This document shows, in pieces, positions 1-10,734 of a stretch of DNA of 64,000 nt. Source of the DNA: Doryteuthis pealeii. Taxonomy: Eukaryota > Mollusca > Cephalopoda > Myopsida > Loliginidae. Position numbers and translations under genes: made by a program. The stretch lies in NCBI GenBank assembly GCA_023376005.1, contig CM042157.1, positions 55,385,287-55,449,286 of the forward strand. The letters are read 5' to 3'. Under the pieces are notes generated by a model. The model had not been told where the DNA came from, did no database searches, and was given only the letters and a program-made list of their open reading frames with translations. Positions within the stretch are counted from its first letter, which is position 1, and each line of letters opens with the position of its first letter.

Positions 1-65
1 ATTTTACATCTGGTAATTTTATAGGATGCATTGTGTTATGTGTTAAATAAAATTAAATACATTAC

Positions 66-188
66 TGGATTAACAATGAAGAGATTTTCCTTCAAAAATG
101 TTGTGGACTGTTGGATTTTCATCCAACGAATATTGGTGTACCAACGTTTAAAGTGCTTCCACATCTGAAACTGTCCAAAGAAAGGGAA
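66..188 (-). CDS. Axonemal dynein heavy chain, N-terminal exon (copy A)
   Basis: This 123-nt, 41-codon exon has phase 0 at both ends. On the minus strand a long pyrimidine tract ends in CAG just before it, and GTAATG follows as donor. It reads FPFFGQFQMWKHFKRW, continues through a KENLFIVNP motif and has no stop. The pattern (PFF.QF..WK.F..W, then L..NLFIVNP) is what I know from the N-terminal tail of axonemal dynein heavy chains, the motors that bend cilia and flagella; that assignment is from family knowledge. It joins in phase to the exon at 1974-2121. The same exon recurs at 21473-21595 with one synonymous difference (CGT after AAA rather than AAG). The gene continues left of the window. 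The paralogue (DNAH6-like or another inner-arm chain) is not certain. Confidence 0.8.
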
Positions 189-769
189 CTGAAAAAAAAA
201 AAGAAAAAAGATTTAAGTATTTAAATTTATGATGATAACCAAGTTTTACCCTCAAAGGAATTCAGAACTGACAAATGAAGAAAGCAATTAAGAAAATAGA
301 ATACTAAAAATATTTATGTACACTGTACACACACAAAAACAATGAATACCTACACAAAAACATATTTTTAAAATTATCACTTATTGGCAAAATAATACAT
401 AAAAATAACATCTGTTCAACTCAACCTCCTGTTATTTGTTTTCCTGATTGCTTGATTTATTTTCTAATTCATTTCAGCATTAAGCTTTTATCACAATACC
501 TGGAAGACTCTTCTGCTACAATATTAAGCTAAATTTTTTTACAAATTCATTAAGCATAATTTGCTAAATTTATACTACCCTTGTAACAGCTGATTCCACC
601 TTGAAAGATCAATGATTCCAGATGATAGAAAAGACAGAAAATGTGCAAACTATTCCTCAGAATAAATTTTACATTCCAAAACGAGAAGAAAAAAATGCTA
701 AAGATGGTGCATCAACAATGGAGAGGACTTTTTTAAAGGGAACAAGTCTCATTAAAATATGCTGAAAAG
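189..769 (-). other. Dynein intron, no other feature seen
   Basis: This is AT-rich sequence between the 66-188 exon and a small TIR element. I see no open frame, RNA or repeat that I can name. It recurs in copy B at about 21596-22176 with small indels. Confidence 0.5.
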
Positions 770-961
770 TAAGCTGAAAAGTTCATAGGTTGACCAAGAT
801 ATTCTCATGGAGTGTGACCAAATGAGGCTTTTTTTTACCATAAGTCTCCTTACAGTCCACACACTTCTTCCATCAGTGTTACAGTGCTTGGATCCCATTG
901 GTCAGAAAACTCATCAACTGCAGATATGACATCAGTTTATGAACTTTTCAGCTCACCCTCA
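770..961. mobile_element. Short mariner-type deletion derivative with TIRs (copy A)
   Basis: Inverted ends AAGCTGAAAAGTTCATAG (left) and TATGAACTTTTCAGCTCACC (right) bound about 190 bp. The inside, read on the minus strand, looks like the remains of a transposase C-terminal region. The copy at 22177-22361 lacks 13 bp near the right end. The element is non-autonomous and sits inside a dynein intron. Confidence 0.55.
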
Positions 962-1973
962 TAGATAAAAAAATAAATTTACTTTTGAAACATTAAAAAA
1001 AACTATTTCTAACATACATCCACACTATATGACATGGAAACATGGCTTTCTTGTATTTTTGCCAAATCAATGAAGTAGCATTCCCAGCAGTTTACCTGAA
1101 ATCAGGAGACATTGACAAATTTGCACATTAATCGGTTCAACTCGCAATTTCTCATGTATTTCTGGTCCAATCTTAAAATGTTTAGATGATCGGAAAGAAA
1201 ATAAAAGAATCTTTCTAAATATGTAATTTGTATGTGTAATTGAATTATTTTTACAGCAAGTTAAAACTATTTTGCTTCAAACCGAAAATTAATTTTTGTA
1301 TTTGAGACCATTTTACATGTTACTTTGTTTTGCAAAATCAATGAAGCCAATCTTTATCAATATTCTTTGTTGAATTTTTTCTTCTCCAACCCATGGAAGC
1401 AAAAATACAAGAGAGCAAGGCTGACAGAGATTCCTTCAGAAAGTATAAGCAAAATAGAGCACTATATCATTAATAGAAGATAGTCTCAGAATTATTTTGA
1501 TATATGTGTGAAATTTTGATAATGCTTTAACATCAGGCTTTTTTGTGAAACTTTGGAAAAAAAAACTTATGAGCAAGTATTAAAACATAAACAAAACTGT
1601 TCAGCAGACACCAGACTGGCTTTGTTTTTAAAAAAAAAAACTTATAGAATACAACATAGCAGATATTTAAAAAGGTATTTAATAATAAAATGGAAATGTT
1701 CAATAATCTTGTGGGGCTTTAAATTCTCATACCTTTTGAACCACTGGAGATATTTACATAATTCAAACAGTTCTGAACTCCATTTACACAGCTCTATCTA
1801 ACTAATGTGATTAAATATCAATAACATCAAATAAAAAAAAATCAACTGGGAATGCTAAATGAAGATGACATTAAATCTATCAAAAGAAAATTAACTAATT
1901 TAAGAAATAGAAACAGAAGATTCCAATTATGACAATGTCAATAATAATTTAATGGTTGACTCCAGTAACTTAC

Positions 1974-2121
1974 CTGCCTAAGTTTTTTAAATTTCAAATA
2001 GTCCTGTTCCCATTCTTTAAGGTCAGAATATTCTGCTTCATTACCTGTACAAAACCAAATTACTCCTCTTCGACTAATGGTGAAATAATTGCTTTTATCA
2101 ATACTGGAATATCTTGCAACT
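1974..2121 (-). CDS. Axonemal dynein heavy chain exon, intact version (copy A)
   Basis: This 148-nt exon is preceded on the minus strand by TTTTGTAG and followed by GTAAGTTACT. It begins with the third base of a codon: AA from the upstream exon plus A gives Lys. It encodes 49 further residues, starting VARYSSIDKSNYFTISRRGV and ending WEQDYLKFKKLRQ. The YFTIS..GV and EYSDLKEWEQDY motifs match the conserved pre-'PFF' segment of axonemal dynein tails as I know it. The copy at 23366-23510 lacks three bases in two places and loses the GNEAEYSDLKEW stretch, including the conserved Trp, so this copy is the better one. Downstream it joins the exon at 66-188 in phase. Confidence 0.82.
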
Positions 2122-2439
2122 CTACAAAATTAAGATAGACATAAAACTTGGACATACAATTTGGGAAAATGTAATTGATATTTAAAGAAATTCTAGTATC
2201 TTCAATTAATTTAATCAAATTTTTCAAAGTTACAATATGTCTTATATTAAAAAGAAACCCTGGTAATAAAGATATAACTGAATCGAAAAATAGTGTAGAT
2301 AGTTTCTCATTGAATTTATGCTGACATTAAAAAGAAAGGAAAAAAGGTTAAGAAATTATGTTGCTAAAAGCTACTTAAAATGATATTAAATAACAAAACA
2401 AAACACTATTAAAAATTCTATACCCCCTGGGGATACAAT

Positions 2440-2660
2440 AAATAATTATCTCCCTTAGAGAATTAACATGTCCATTAAGAGCTCTATAGGGTGTCACATG
2501 ACAGTCCCAGAAACCCATTCTAACCTTTTTGATCAGTAGAGGCACTAGTGAACAGTAAAGCTACATAACCATTTTACTTACACTTAACAAGTAAACATTT
2601 TGCTATTTTGTACCACTTCCACATACTGTTTGTTCATGGAAAAATATGTGTATATGAAAC
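2440..2660 (+). repeat. Interspersed repeat, 'CACAGGACAGTCC' family
   Basis: About 220 bp resembling 6635-6865, 57545-57745 and, inverted, 10735-10950. All share a run like GTCCATT...GGTGTCACA.GACAGTCC, then 'AGAAACCCATTCT', a stretch around 'GACCCTACCAGTGAACAGTAAAG' and a GTTCATGGAA end. Copy B of this locus is at 23835-24055. I see no coding potential. It is probably a SINE-like or MITE-like family. Confidence 0.5.
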
Positions 2661-3059
2661 AAAAAAAAATATGTGGGACAAGAAAAGACAAAAGACAAAA
2701 GAAATCCAAACAAAGTTCAGTAAATACATGACAAAAAGAAGGAACATTTCCTTGAGTCTTAAACTCAACACTTTTGTAGAGTTGTTTCTTTTGTGTCTCA
2801 CCTCAATGACCTGCTCCTTAATACTGTTCCTAATATGTGCCCTTTTTTACAGTGATTCTTTTAGAAGGCTAGACTTACTCAAATGGCTCTCCCCTTCCTC
2901 CAATATAGCAGTTCTCATCAATTTAAGAAAAGGATGAAAGAAAGAATTTATGTGTATCACATTTGTAACAATATTGTAACAGGGGCTCAATTTTCTTTTA
3001 TCAGCTAAGATTTTTCCAACAATAAAGGAGAACAATACCGGGCTGAACGCATATAATCT

Positions 3060-5250
3060 TAGTACTGCTAGCAAAATGGAATAAAAGAGGACAAAGGAGG
3101 TACAATACCCGTCTCAGTTGGGTACCAGTAAACATTCGTATATGACACCATTCGGAGTCATCGATTTTTGTTACTATGTACCAATTTGGCAGATTATGCT
3201 TATATCCCTCAAAATAGAGGTATACGAGATCGCCACCTCTAGTCTATTCTTAAATGCGAATACAACTTTTGGGGCCTTCTCCTTTTCACTGTGAGAGTGA
3301 TTCCTTTTGCAGGACTCATGCTGGTCAAGTATTTATCTTGCATCCTCAACAGAGATTGTTGAGCTTGTAAACTGGTCTTTTCGAAACCCCATTTCTGGGA
3401 CAACAGGCTGCCTTTGCGCAGGTGAGAATTTAGTCTGTTAACATTAGCTAGGATATGGGATCCTCTGTAGGGTTCTGGTGAAGGAGCTCTAACTCTAGCT
3501 CTTGTACTGCCGCTCAGCAATTGGATTTTTGTTTTTTAGTCTGCCGATCTCAACTGTGAGTCGGTGCTGCTCCATTCTTAATGCTGTATAATTCAGGTGC
3601 ACTATCTGTCCTTATTAGGAATGAAACTCTAACCTGAGGTGTATTAAGCCATCATGTAGTGTTGACTGGCTTTTGTCGCAAATTATACTCGCTGTTGTGA
3701 AGACCATTACGATTTTACAAATTACAAAAAGGAATTGGCGATTTCATTTTAGAACATCAGTGCAAAAGGATGTTCCAACTGCAGTGGGGGGTTCAGATGT
3801 TGATTGAGCTAGGACTGTATAAGGAATCTTTTGTAGGGATGTGCATAGATTACATGATCTCGATGTGCTTGCCCATGTCTAGGGCATAAAAATACCACAA
3901 ACATACCAGCTTTAGTTAATTTTCTGACAGGTGTTCTAATGCACTTAATGTGAAGAGCATGGAGCAGGCCAGGGAGTTGTGCTCTTGGTATAATAATATA
4001 CTCTCTAACACTTTCAAAGGACCTTTTATGCTTGACAACTAAAAGACCATCCTTTGCTATGGTGGCCTGTCACAGGTATTGTTTCACATCTTTTAGATTG
4101 TGTGATTTTTGTAAAAGCCAGGTGCTATGAGTAAGATGGGCATGCATGCAGCGCAAGTCAGGACATTCATCCTGTGCCCTTCTCTATATGGAACGGGTGA
4201 CAAAGGGCAACTTGGCATGACCTGAAATTATGTCCTGAATAGTATGCATCATGGAGTTCTGTTTTACAAATGAACAAATCTTGCATTCAGGATTCAGGCA
4301 CTTGGGCATTTCGACACTGAAAATAAATTTGCATTGCCACTCAAGTGCTGTATTGTGATTTGATAGCAACTGATGGTGGTAAGGAAGGTAGTAATACATA
4401 GGCTAACAGAGAATCTATCACAACACAGCTTTTTAAATGCCTGAACACATGGCTTACTGTTGGTCAGAATGCATGTGCAATGTCTAGATTGTACTATGTA
4501 AGCACTAAAATGCTTTATGCTGGCGGCTATTCTACTTTGCAAGGGAGCCAGTCAGATCGTAGCTCCTTTAATTTAGTACTATAAAAACTGGCAATCTTCA
4601 GTCTACTCCCTTCCTTTGTGATGTAAAGGGTTGCACCAAGTCTTGGCTTCTGTATCGTACCATCTGTGACAATCCAAAGCTGATCCTCAGCTCATGGCAG
4701 GCAGATTGCAAGCCGGCCTTTGCATCATCAAAAACTGTGTACATGTCATTGGACCACATTATTCTTTCCTTTGATGGTTTTCCTGTTGTGATTTTCTCTA
4801 AAGTGGCAAGGAAACTAGCACATTGGAGAATAACCTTTGCTAGTACTTTATAAGTGCTGATAAACTAGCAAAGACCTTGGACTGTACTAGGGGAGTCACA
4901 TGTGGATAGATTTGAGATTTGTGGATAGACTCACAATTAAACTTTCTCAGACCAAATCCAATCAAATATGGTTGTTGTTTTAGTGGCTATTATCATCTTG
5001 GAGGCAGATACATATAAGTTTGACAATTCTAGAGCACTTTCTCCCAGTTGAAAGCAATTCCTGAGGTGTGTTACCCCACAGTAGAGATCATCAGCCAACT
5101 TGACAACAGTCTCATCTTGGATTAGATCTCTGAAAATGCATGACATTAATACCTCCAAGGCTGTTCCTGAGCCTAGCATACCCATTGCACATCTCATATA
5201 TACCCCGACGCCCTAGAGAGGGGGGTCTGATAGACCATTTGCATTCGGCC
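3060..5250 (-). pseudogene. Retrotransposon pol relic: RT, RNase H, integrase (copy A)
   Basis: On the minus strand, from high to low coordinates, are pieces of a pol polyprotein in three frames. An RT palm segment with KLADDLYCG lies around 5070. An RNase H-like stretch with ILTNSKPCVQAF lies around 4450. Next come ECKICSF and an integrase zinc-binding/core-like part near 3850-4250. The integrase C-terminal tail (SGSTRARVRAP, then TGTQL near 3110) lies last. Many frameshifts and stops make it dead. I place it in the Ty3/Gypsy-like group from domain order, but the clade is not certain. Copy B is at 24460-26640. It runs away from a gag-like relic on the plus strand, so it is not one simple element. 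Confidence 0.7.
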
Positions 5251-5269
5251 TGATACCACATTCATTTAT

Positions 5270-5690
5270 TATTGGTGTGGTGGCAGCGAGTTAGCATAAC
5301 AGCTTACAGGGCAATCTAAGTGAAAAAAGGGCGATAATTAGAGCACCTAAACAATGGTATTTAACCAAGGTGGAAAAATCACATTTGAAAACTGGCGGCA
5401 GAACTTATACTATGTTCTGACACTAGATCCAAACTTTGCACCCTTTTTGGTACCACAAGCCAAATGGCTCAAAAAATCAAAGTCCACCCCCAATTGGGGG
5501 TTTAAAAGACAACTCTCTTGAAATCCCAGAAACACAGTGACAAACAGCTGTACAAAAAGTTATCCATTTGGAGCTGATGCTAGGGCAGATTGCTAACTTC
5601 TGTCAAGTCATATCCAAGAGTATTCCCATCAAGAACTGAACTTCGATAGATAGTATTTAGCAGGCAATCCATGCACAATTTTTTTTCAGT
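5270..5690 (+). pseudogene. gag-like relic with primer-site-like leader (copy A)
   Basis: On the plus strand TGGTGGCAGCGAG (from about 5278) looks like a retrotransposon primer-binding-site leader. Past 5345 a frame reads FENWRQNLYYVLTLDPNFAPF, then PQAKWLKKSKSTPNWG, before frameshifts and stops. The W/LTLDP pattern is what I know from a gag-like protein of invertebrate LTR elements. It points away from the pol relic on the minus strand, so the two were either inverted relative to each other or belong to different insertions. Copy B is at about 26690-27110. Confidence 0.5.
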
Positions 5691-5884
5691 GATTTTTTTC
5701 AAGTGTTCATGCTTACAATTATTAACCTCTAAGTCTAACTATCAAAATAAAATTTAACAAATTCAAAAAAATTTATACCATCAAATTATAATAATTTCTA
5801 TTTACATTATTAAATTACTTTCAAAAAATATGTTCTGTAATGAATTCAACTGAAACAATAAATTTTACAAACATAAATATTTAC

Positions 5885-5955
5885 TTTGGCTGGTTGGTTA
5901 GTATTTAATGGCATATCAACCTTTGTGGGTTATTTAATGCTAAATCTTGTCTTTT
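5885..5955 (+). repeat. Short 'TGGTTGGTTAGT...GCATATCAACC' repeat
   Basis: A unit of about 50-60 bp (TTGGCTGGTTGGTTAG, then GGCATATCAACC, then GGGTTATTTAATGC). Related units occur at 27295-27360, 40995-41045, 55940-55990 and, inverted, 56925-56995. I recall this family from octopus sequence. Its function is unknown. Confidence 0.5.
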
Positions 5956-5959
5956 TTAT

Positions 5960-6630
5960 ATATATTGTAAGTGAATAAGTTTGTAGGTAAATATTTTTGT
6001 TATTAAATGACTTGTTAGAGTGCAAGACAAAAGTTAGTAGACAAATTTTGCTTTATGACAAATATACTTTGTAGGTATGTCTTGTTTTGTTGATGCATCT
6101 TATATCTTTTATATGTATCTGCTATATTCACTTTGGGCAAAATCTTTCAAACAAGACAATAAATATTCACCCACTTTCTTGAACATGAAATCAAGTGCAG
6201 CTGAATGCTAAGTATGATGGTTAACTATAGTCTTTATTCAAATTCACTATGTTTCATCAGGAAGTATCATTTTCTATTGTGGAGTCTACAGCAAATTATT
6301 TTTTTGGTATAAGAGGTACAGTTTTTCAAATGCAAACATCTGCTTAAAAGTTTCTAAAGTTACTAAAATAAACAATATGTTAAACTTGATAGACAAAAAT
6401 ATTAATTCTGTCTGGAATATCAAATGCATGTGAATTCGATGAAGAGAAACACACATGCAAATTGGACAATACTCTAGAATTATTAGTCCAATTACACATG
6501 AAAAGGATTAAAAAAACCTATCTGCTAAAATGTGATAAAAATAACAAAGAGAAAAATACTTATCATTCATGAAATGGCAAGTTTTAACAACAGCTAGAAA
6601 GATGGAATTGCCCATTACAAAATATGCTAT
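5960..6630. other. AT-rich intronic sequence, nothing recognised
   Basis: No open frame, RNA or named repeat is visible. It lies in the dynein intron and is duplicated at about 27360-28030. Confidence 0.4.
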
Positions 6631-6634
6631 TATA

Positions 6635-6865
6635 GGGAGACAAACAATTGTCCATTGGGTGCCTCATAGGGTATCACAGGACAGTCCAGAAACTCATTCT
6701 CAACTTCTTTTTGCCTATGTTATTTGAACAGGAGAGACATGTTTTGGACCCTGCCAGGGAATGGTAAAGTCACATGACTATTTTACTTTTTCCTCGTCAA
6801 GTAAGTCTTTTCTCCATGTCTCTTTACACGCTCTGCTCATTCATGGAACAATATATGTATATTTC
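6635..6865 (+). repeat. Interspersed repeat, 'CACAGGACAGTCC' family
   Basis: This is the best-preserved plus-strand member, with GTCCATTGGGTGCC, TATCACAGGACAGTCC, 'TTTGGACCCTGCCAGGGAATGG' and TCATGGAACAATATATG. Copy B is at 28030-28265. Confidence 0.55.
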
Positions 6866-7218
6866 TAGCTGTTAGGACATGTTTGTATATTCTTTCTTAA
6901 TACCATGGGTTGGTATATTATGTATATAAAAGGTTAAATGTTTGTATGCACAAATTAATTAATATTGTTTTTACTTCCATTGTATTTAGTGTTAGTATAT
7001 ATCATCAATATACTAATGCTCATATTGGTCCTTGGTGAGTGGGGATTCAACTCAACTAAATATCTTTCTTAGCATCAAGCATGCTATATTTGCTCAAAAA
7101 AACAATAATTCCTAATAAACTAAGGCTAAATAACTTCCTTATTTTCAGCTAAAATTATACATGCTTGAATATAAAGCATTTTGAGGTTTTTAAAATTCAA
7201 GTTTATTTTTTCACTTAC

Positions 7219-7342
7219 TTCAATTTATAGAAATGATGATATGGTGAGGTTTTTGAATACATTGGTGTTAAGTAGAGAAAGTCAAGATTATATGATTTGT
7301 TTCTCCGGATTATATTGATGACTTGGCTGATGTCACTTAAAC
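7219..7342 (-). CDS. Axonemal dynein heavy chain exon (copy A)
   Basis: This 124-nt exon has the acceptor TTTTTTTGTAG and the donor GAA|GTAAGTGA on the minus strand. It opens with two bases (GT) that complete a Gly codon with the upstream exon, and closes with two bases (AA) completed by the next exon. It encodes LSDISQVINIIRRNKSYN, then DFLYLTPMYSKTSPYHHFYKL, with no stop. In dynein heavy chains a similar I..I.R.N...FLY..P stretch precedes the Y.TIS motif; that is recall. Both splice phases agree with the neighbours at 10280-10384 and 1974-2121. The copy at 28624-28747 has the same length. Confidence 0.8.
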
Positions 7343-7757
7343 CTACAAAAAAAAAATGAAATGAAATTTAATTCCAGTTTAAGTGAACAATTCAATGGAA
7401 TAAATCAAATAATTAAAATCCTGTGATAAGACTGAATAGAAGACTTTATTCAACTTATTCTGTTGGTATGCAACTTAACACCTTGCTGATATCACTTTTT
7501 TTTATGTAAAACTTCATCAAAAAAGGAAAAAGAAATCTCTCTTATATTTTTTTTAACTAAAAATAAATTCAAAGCTATATTATAACAATTCTATGAAATG
7601 GTTTGACAGTTTTTCAAACAAAAAGTAAAGAAAAATATGAGAATTAAAAATTGAATCTTATTTGAACAGGGTGTACTATTATTAACACATGATGAGGAAA
7701 GAGACAGAAGGAAATATGAAAAGAAAACAGAAGAGAAAGGGGATGAAAGTAGAAAAA

Positions 7758-8253
7758 GAAATTAAAAAATGAAGCGCAAAAGAGAAAAAAAGAATAACAA
7801 TACAAAAAGCAAATCTAACTCAGATTTTCATAGAGACCTTGTTAATAAATTAGATTTATTCTATATATTAATGATTTTGAGTATAAATTAAATACTAATT
7901 GATAAACTTACACCATTTCTGAGAGTATTGTAATGTAAGCAGAGACATAGTTACAGATAGACAGACTTCGAATCTCCATTATAATAAGATATATATATAT
8001 ATATATATATATATTATTATATCTTATTATAATGGAGATTCGAAGTCTGTCTATCTGTAACTATGTCTCTGCTTACATTACAATACTCTCAGAAATGGTG
8101 TAAGTTTATCAATTAGTATTTAATTTATACTCAAAATCATTAATATATAGAATAAATCTAATTTATTAACAAGGTCTCTATGAAAATCTGAGTTAGATTT
8201 GCTTTTTGTATTGTTATTCTTTTTTTCTCTTTTGCGCTTCATTTTTTAATTTC
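7758..8253. repeat. Near-perfect palindrome (fold-back element), copy A
   Basis: Arms of about 230 bp (7758 to about 7990 and about 8022 to 8253) are almost exact reverse complements around a TA-repeat core. The left arm starts GAAATTAAAAAATGAAGCGC and the right arm ends in its complement. Near the core the arms carry TATAATGGAGATTCGAAGTC. There is no coding frame. A degenerate half-like relative is at about 40565-40680, so this is a repeat family. Copy B is at 29160-29653. It directly precedes the tRNA-like/hammerhead unit. Confidence 0.85.
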
Positions 8254-8334
8254 TGTTTACATAAAGTTTGAGGCCTCTAGTGAATTTCATTTCCGCTTAG
8301 AAATGTAGCGATTAAATAGTCTCCTATATTTGAC

Positions 8335-8403
8335 AGCTGCCTGTGGCCGTACGGGTAAGAGGATTGGCAAATGAAAGTTCATTCAGGTCTCGAACCCGGC
8401 CAG
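8335..8403 (+). repeat. tRNA-like Pol III head of a short SINE (copy A)
   Basis: An A-box-like TGGCCGTACGG (8344-8354) and a B-box-like GTCTCGAACCC (8387-8397) are 32 bp apart, the layout of a tRNA-type internal promoter. The cloverleaf is degenerate, so this is not a functional tRNA gene. It is followed after 23 bp by a hammerhead ribozyme and a TA repeat, making a unit of roughly 135 bp. The identical arrangement is in copy B (29736-29804). Confidence 0.6.
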
Positions 8404-8426
8404 ACGTAGCTGTTAAAACGGTATAA

Positions 8427-8468
8427 CCACACTGATGAGAGGTGATACCTCGAAACACGTGTCTGTGG
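8427..8468 (+). ncRNA. Hammerhead ribozyme, minimal type I form (copy A)
   Basis: All core parts are present in order. Stem I 5' is CCACA (8427-8431). The core CTGATGA follows (8432-8438). Stem II is GAGGT, loop GAT, ACCTC (8439-8451). The core GAAA is at 8452-8455. A very short self-complementary stem III (ACAC/GTGT, 8455-8462) precedes the cleavage base C8463, and stem I 3' is TGTGG (8464-8468), five perfect pairs. A loop-less palindromic stem III is typical of the minimal hammerheads known in Penelope-like elements and animal retrozymes, which may act as dimers. Cleavage is predicted after C8463. The identical motif is at 29828-29869. Activity is inferred, not shown. Confidence 0.8.
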
Positions 8469-8470
8469 AT

Positions 8471-8506
<36 letters not shown>

Positions 8507-8739
8507 GCCTTAAAAAGACCTGAAAGATTCATTGTATGGAAATAAAAAAAAAAATATTGTTTTTTTGGGTTTTTTTACAATAGAAAAATAGTAATGGGAA
8601 AATAAAAACAAGTTGCATGCTGACTAGTTTCAATCCTCGCTCAACAGAGCTAAATATCGAGGATAATAGAATAACCGGTAAATGGGACGAGTAAGAAAAT
8701 AAAAAGAAGAAAAGAACAATTTCTTTTCTTTACCTCAAA

Positions 8740-9246
8740 AGGGGAAGGGAAAGAAGATCTAAAGATTGATAATATTCAAACCAAGTAAGCCCTCTCTTTG
8801 TTTACAAAGAGCAGGCTTACTGGTTAGAATATACAATGTTTCCAAAATTTTGAGGTGGTAAAAAGAGTGTGACTTGCTCTCAACTGAGAACCAGTCAACA
8901 CTAAATGAGTTGGCACAATTGGGGTTATTTATGAGGTGCTCGCCTATAGAGGAATCATATATTCCTCAGTACATCGTTCGGACCGACGATTCCATTTCTA
9001 ATCTTCGTGGGACATGTTGCTTAATTCGGGCATCCAATCGCTGGTTTGTTCTTCCTATGTATTGCAAACCGCAAATACATTTGTATGCATAAATTAAAGA
9101 GTTATTATGGGGGGGGGGAGAACATCCTTGCCATTGGGTACCAACATTGGTTTTTTTTAAAAAACAACACGCAGATTAGAAGAAGGGTAACAATATTGTA
9201 CACACCGGGAAATTTGCCTAGAAAATCTCTCACTTATATCACCTAA
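8740..9246 (-). pseudogene. Penelope-like element, GIY-YIG endonuclease end (copy A)
   Basis: On the minus strand the sequence carries the C-terminal GIY-YIG nuclease domain of a Penelope-like retroelement (motif YAYKCICGLQYIGRT followed by QRLDARIKQHV, clearer in copy B), then a tail reading LETLYI...KPALCKQ. Here a shortened T/G-run region breaks the frame, which stays open in copy B at 30340-30633. The reverse transcriptase part is missing, so this is a 5'-truncated remnant. The hammerhead unit lies on the 3' side but on the opposite strand. Confidence 0.75.
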
Positions 9247-9289
9247 CCACGGACATTTTTCTACTGTAGCCGGCTTAATTCTATAAAAA

Positions 9290-9425
9290 AAGGCCTATTT
9301 TCTGTTTTTACAGCTAGTTTATCATTCAATACAGTTCATTGAAATCTTTCTTTTATACATAAAATATATTTTTCTTTCTCCCTCTCCACTCATCAAAGTT
9401 ATATCTATCTCCCAATAACATCAAA
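9290..9425. repeat. Interspersed repeat shared with 53580-53757
   Basis: AGGCCTATTTTCTGTTTTTA, TTGAAATCTTTCTTTT, ACATAAAATATATTTTTCT and CATCTCCCAATAACA-like stretches recur in the same order at 53586-53757. Copy B is at 30690-30820. I cannot name the family. Confidence 0.5.
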
Positions 9426-9429
9426 GCAT

Positions 9430-10065
9430 TGTGTTAAATAAATGTTGCACACAATTTTCACAAAAGTAACTATTTCTATTTTATAATCATCCTTTTTTAT
9501 ATGACATCAAATATTCCTAATACTAATAATTTGTCCACAACTAAATGATTTCAAGTAACTAATGATAATCCTTTCTAAACAATTTCAGCTTCAAGTAACC
9601 ATTCCTCATACAAACTATTTGTGCAGTTCAAGTATTTCTATCTAATCTAATAAATATGAATATCACTGTGTCACATTTTTTCAACTTTACTCCGAGACTG
9701 AAGCCCAATATATCATACCATTTTTTGAATCAGGCCGACTCCATAAGCAAATTAAAAACATTCCAGGATAAATCCAGGCCTGCAATCCTGAAATTTTGGA
9801 TTCCCAAATTATAATTACTGCGATTGATTTGGGCTATTTTTATGTGATTTTTTTGTGACAAAATTTTTGTATGATAACAATTTCTATAATTTGGAAATAA
9901 ATTTAGGCATAATCAAAATTAATTGTGAAAGTCACCCATCAAATAGAAATAATTGTTTGTATGAAAAATAAGGACCTATGCATAACATAATTTTTGGACT
10001 GAAGTCCCAATCAAGAGCTCTCCACAGCAACTTGCTTAATTGCCAACAAATAGGGCGGCTTTTAA
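9430..10065. other. AT-rich intronic sequence, nothing recognised
   Basis: No coding frame or RNA gene is visible. Duplicated at about 30825-31480. Confidence 0.4.
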
Positions 10066-10067
10066 GC

Positions 10068-10210
10068 TAGTCCTAATAATAGATCTATTTGACCCATAGA
10101 TGAGATTCCAACAACCACGACCACTTCAGATCAGAGTTGACCTGGAGTGATGGTAATGAAGAGGCAATTCCACACTCCTTAGCGTTCCAGAACAGGAATC
10201 TCTTCATCAG
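10068..10210. repeat. Interspersed repeat shared with 41163-41285
   Basis: AGATCTATTTGACCCATA, GACCTGG.AGT.ATGG and a CTTCATCAGAT-like end are shared with 41163-41285. Copy B is at about 31480-31615. Confidence 0.45.
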
Positions 10211-10279
10211 ATACAAGATACAAAATAAATGACTAGAATCAACAGCTGATTATTAATTGGTAAATATTTCAATACTTAC

Positions 10280-10384
10280 CTATTAAAGAAAGTTCACTTT
10301 TTTGTCCTGGCCTTTCACTGACTTTTTTTGTTTGTATTTTTCTTCTTGTAAATGCATTTTTTTGGCTACAGGTTCCTTGAATTC
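10280..10384 (-). CDS. Axonemal dynein heavy chain exon, frameshifted by one base (copy A)
   Basis: The acceptor is TTTTATCAAG and the donor TAG|GTAAGTATT on the minus strand. It begins EFKEPVAKKMHLQEEKY and is rich in Lys, Gln and Glu. In this copy a T-run on the plus strand has six bases where copy B has seven, so the frame runs into TAA TAG at the exon end. In copy B (31683-31788, 106 nt) it stays open and ends in one base that fits the next exon. This copy is therefore either an allele with a null change or a consensus error. Confidence 0.65.
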
Positions 10385-10734
10385 CTTGATAAAATGAAAA
10401 TGAAAAGATAAAAATTGATTTCTAGTACATTGACTATAAAAACAAAGAAAAAAAAGCATTTAAGATAAAAGGAGTATGGGGTTGCTTGGACGTAGCGAAG
10501 ATATTTAGTCTAGCCCTCACTCACCAAGGAAGAATATTAGCATTAATATATCTAAATGATAACCTAAAACTGAATAAATAGAAGGAAAGACAAGATAAGC
10601 TGATTTATACATCCAGAAACATTTAATACATAATATACATAAAAGATGTACTGAAAAGAATACAGAACAGATGAAATATGCACATTGTTCTATGAACAAG
10701 CAGTATGTGAAAGGGGTATAAAGATAGAAAAAGG

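Noticed and set aside
8335..8403. Functional tRNA gene
   Set aside because: Only A-box- and B-box-like motifs are present. No complete cloverleaf or acceptor stem could be folded by eye.
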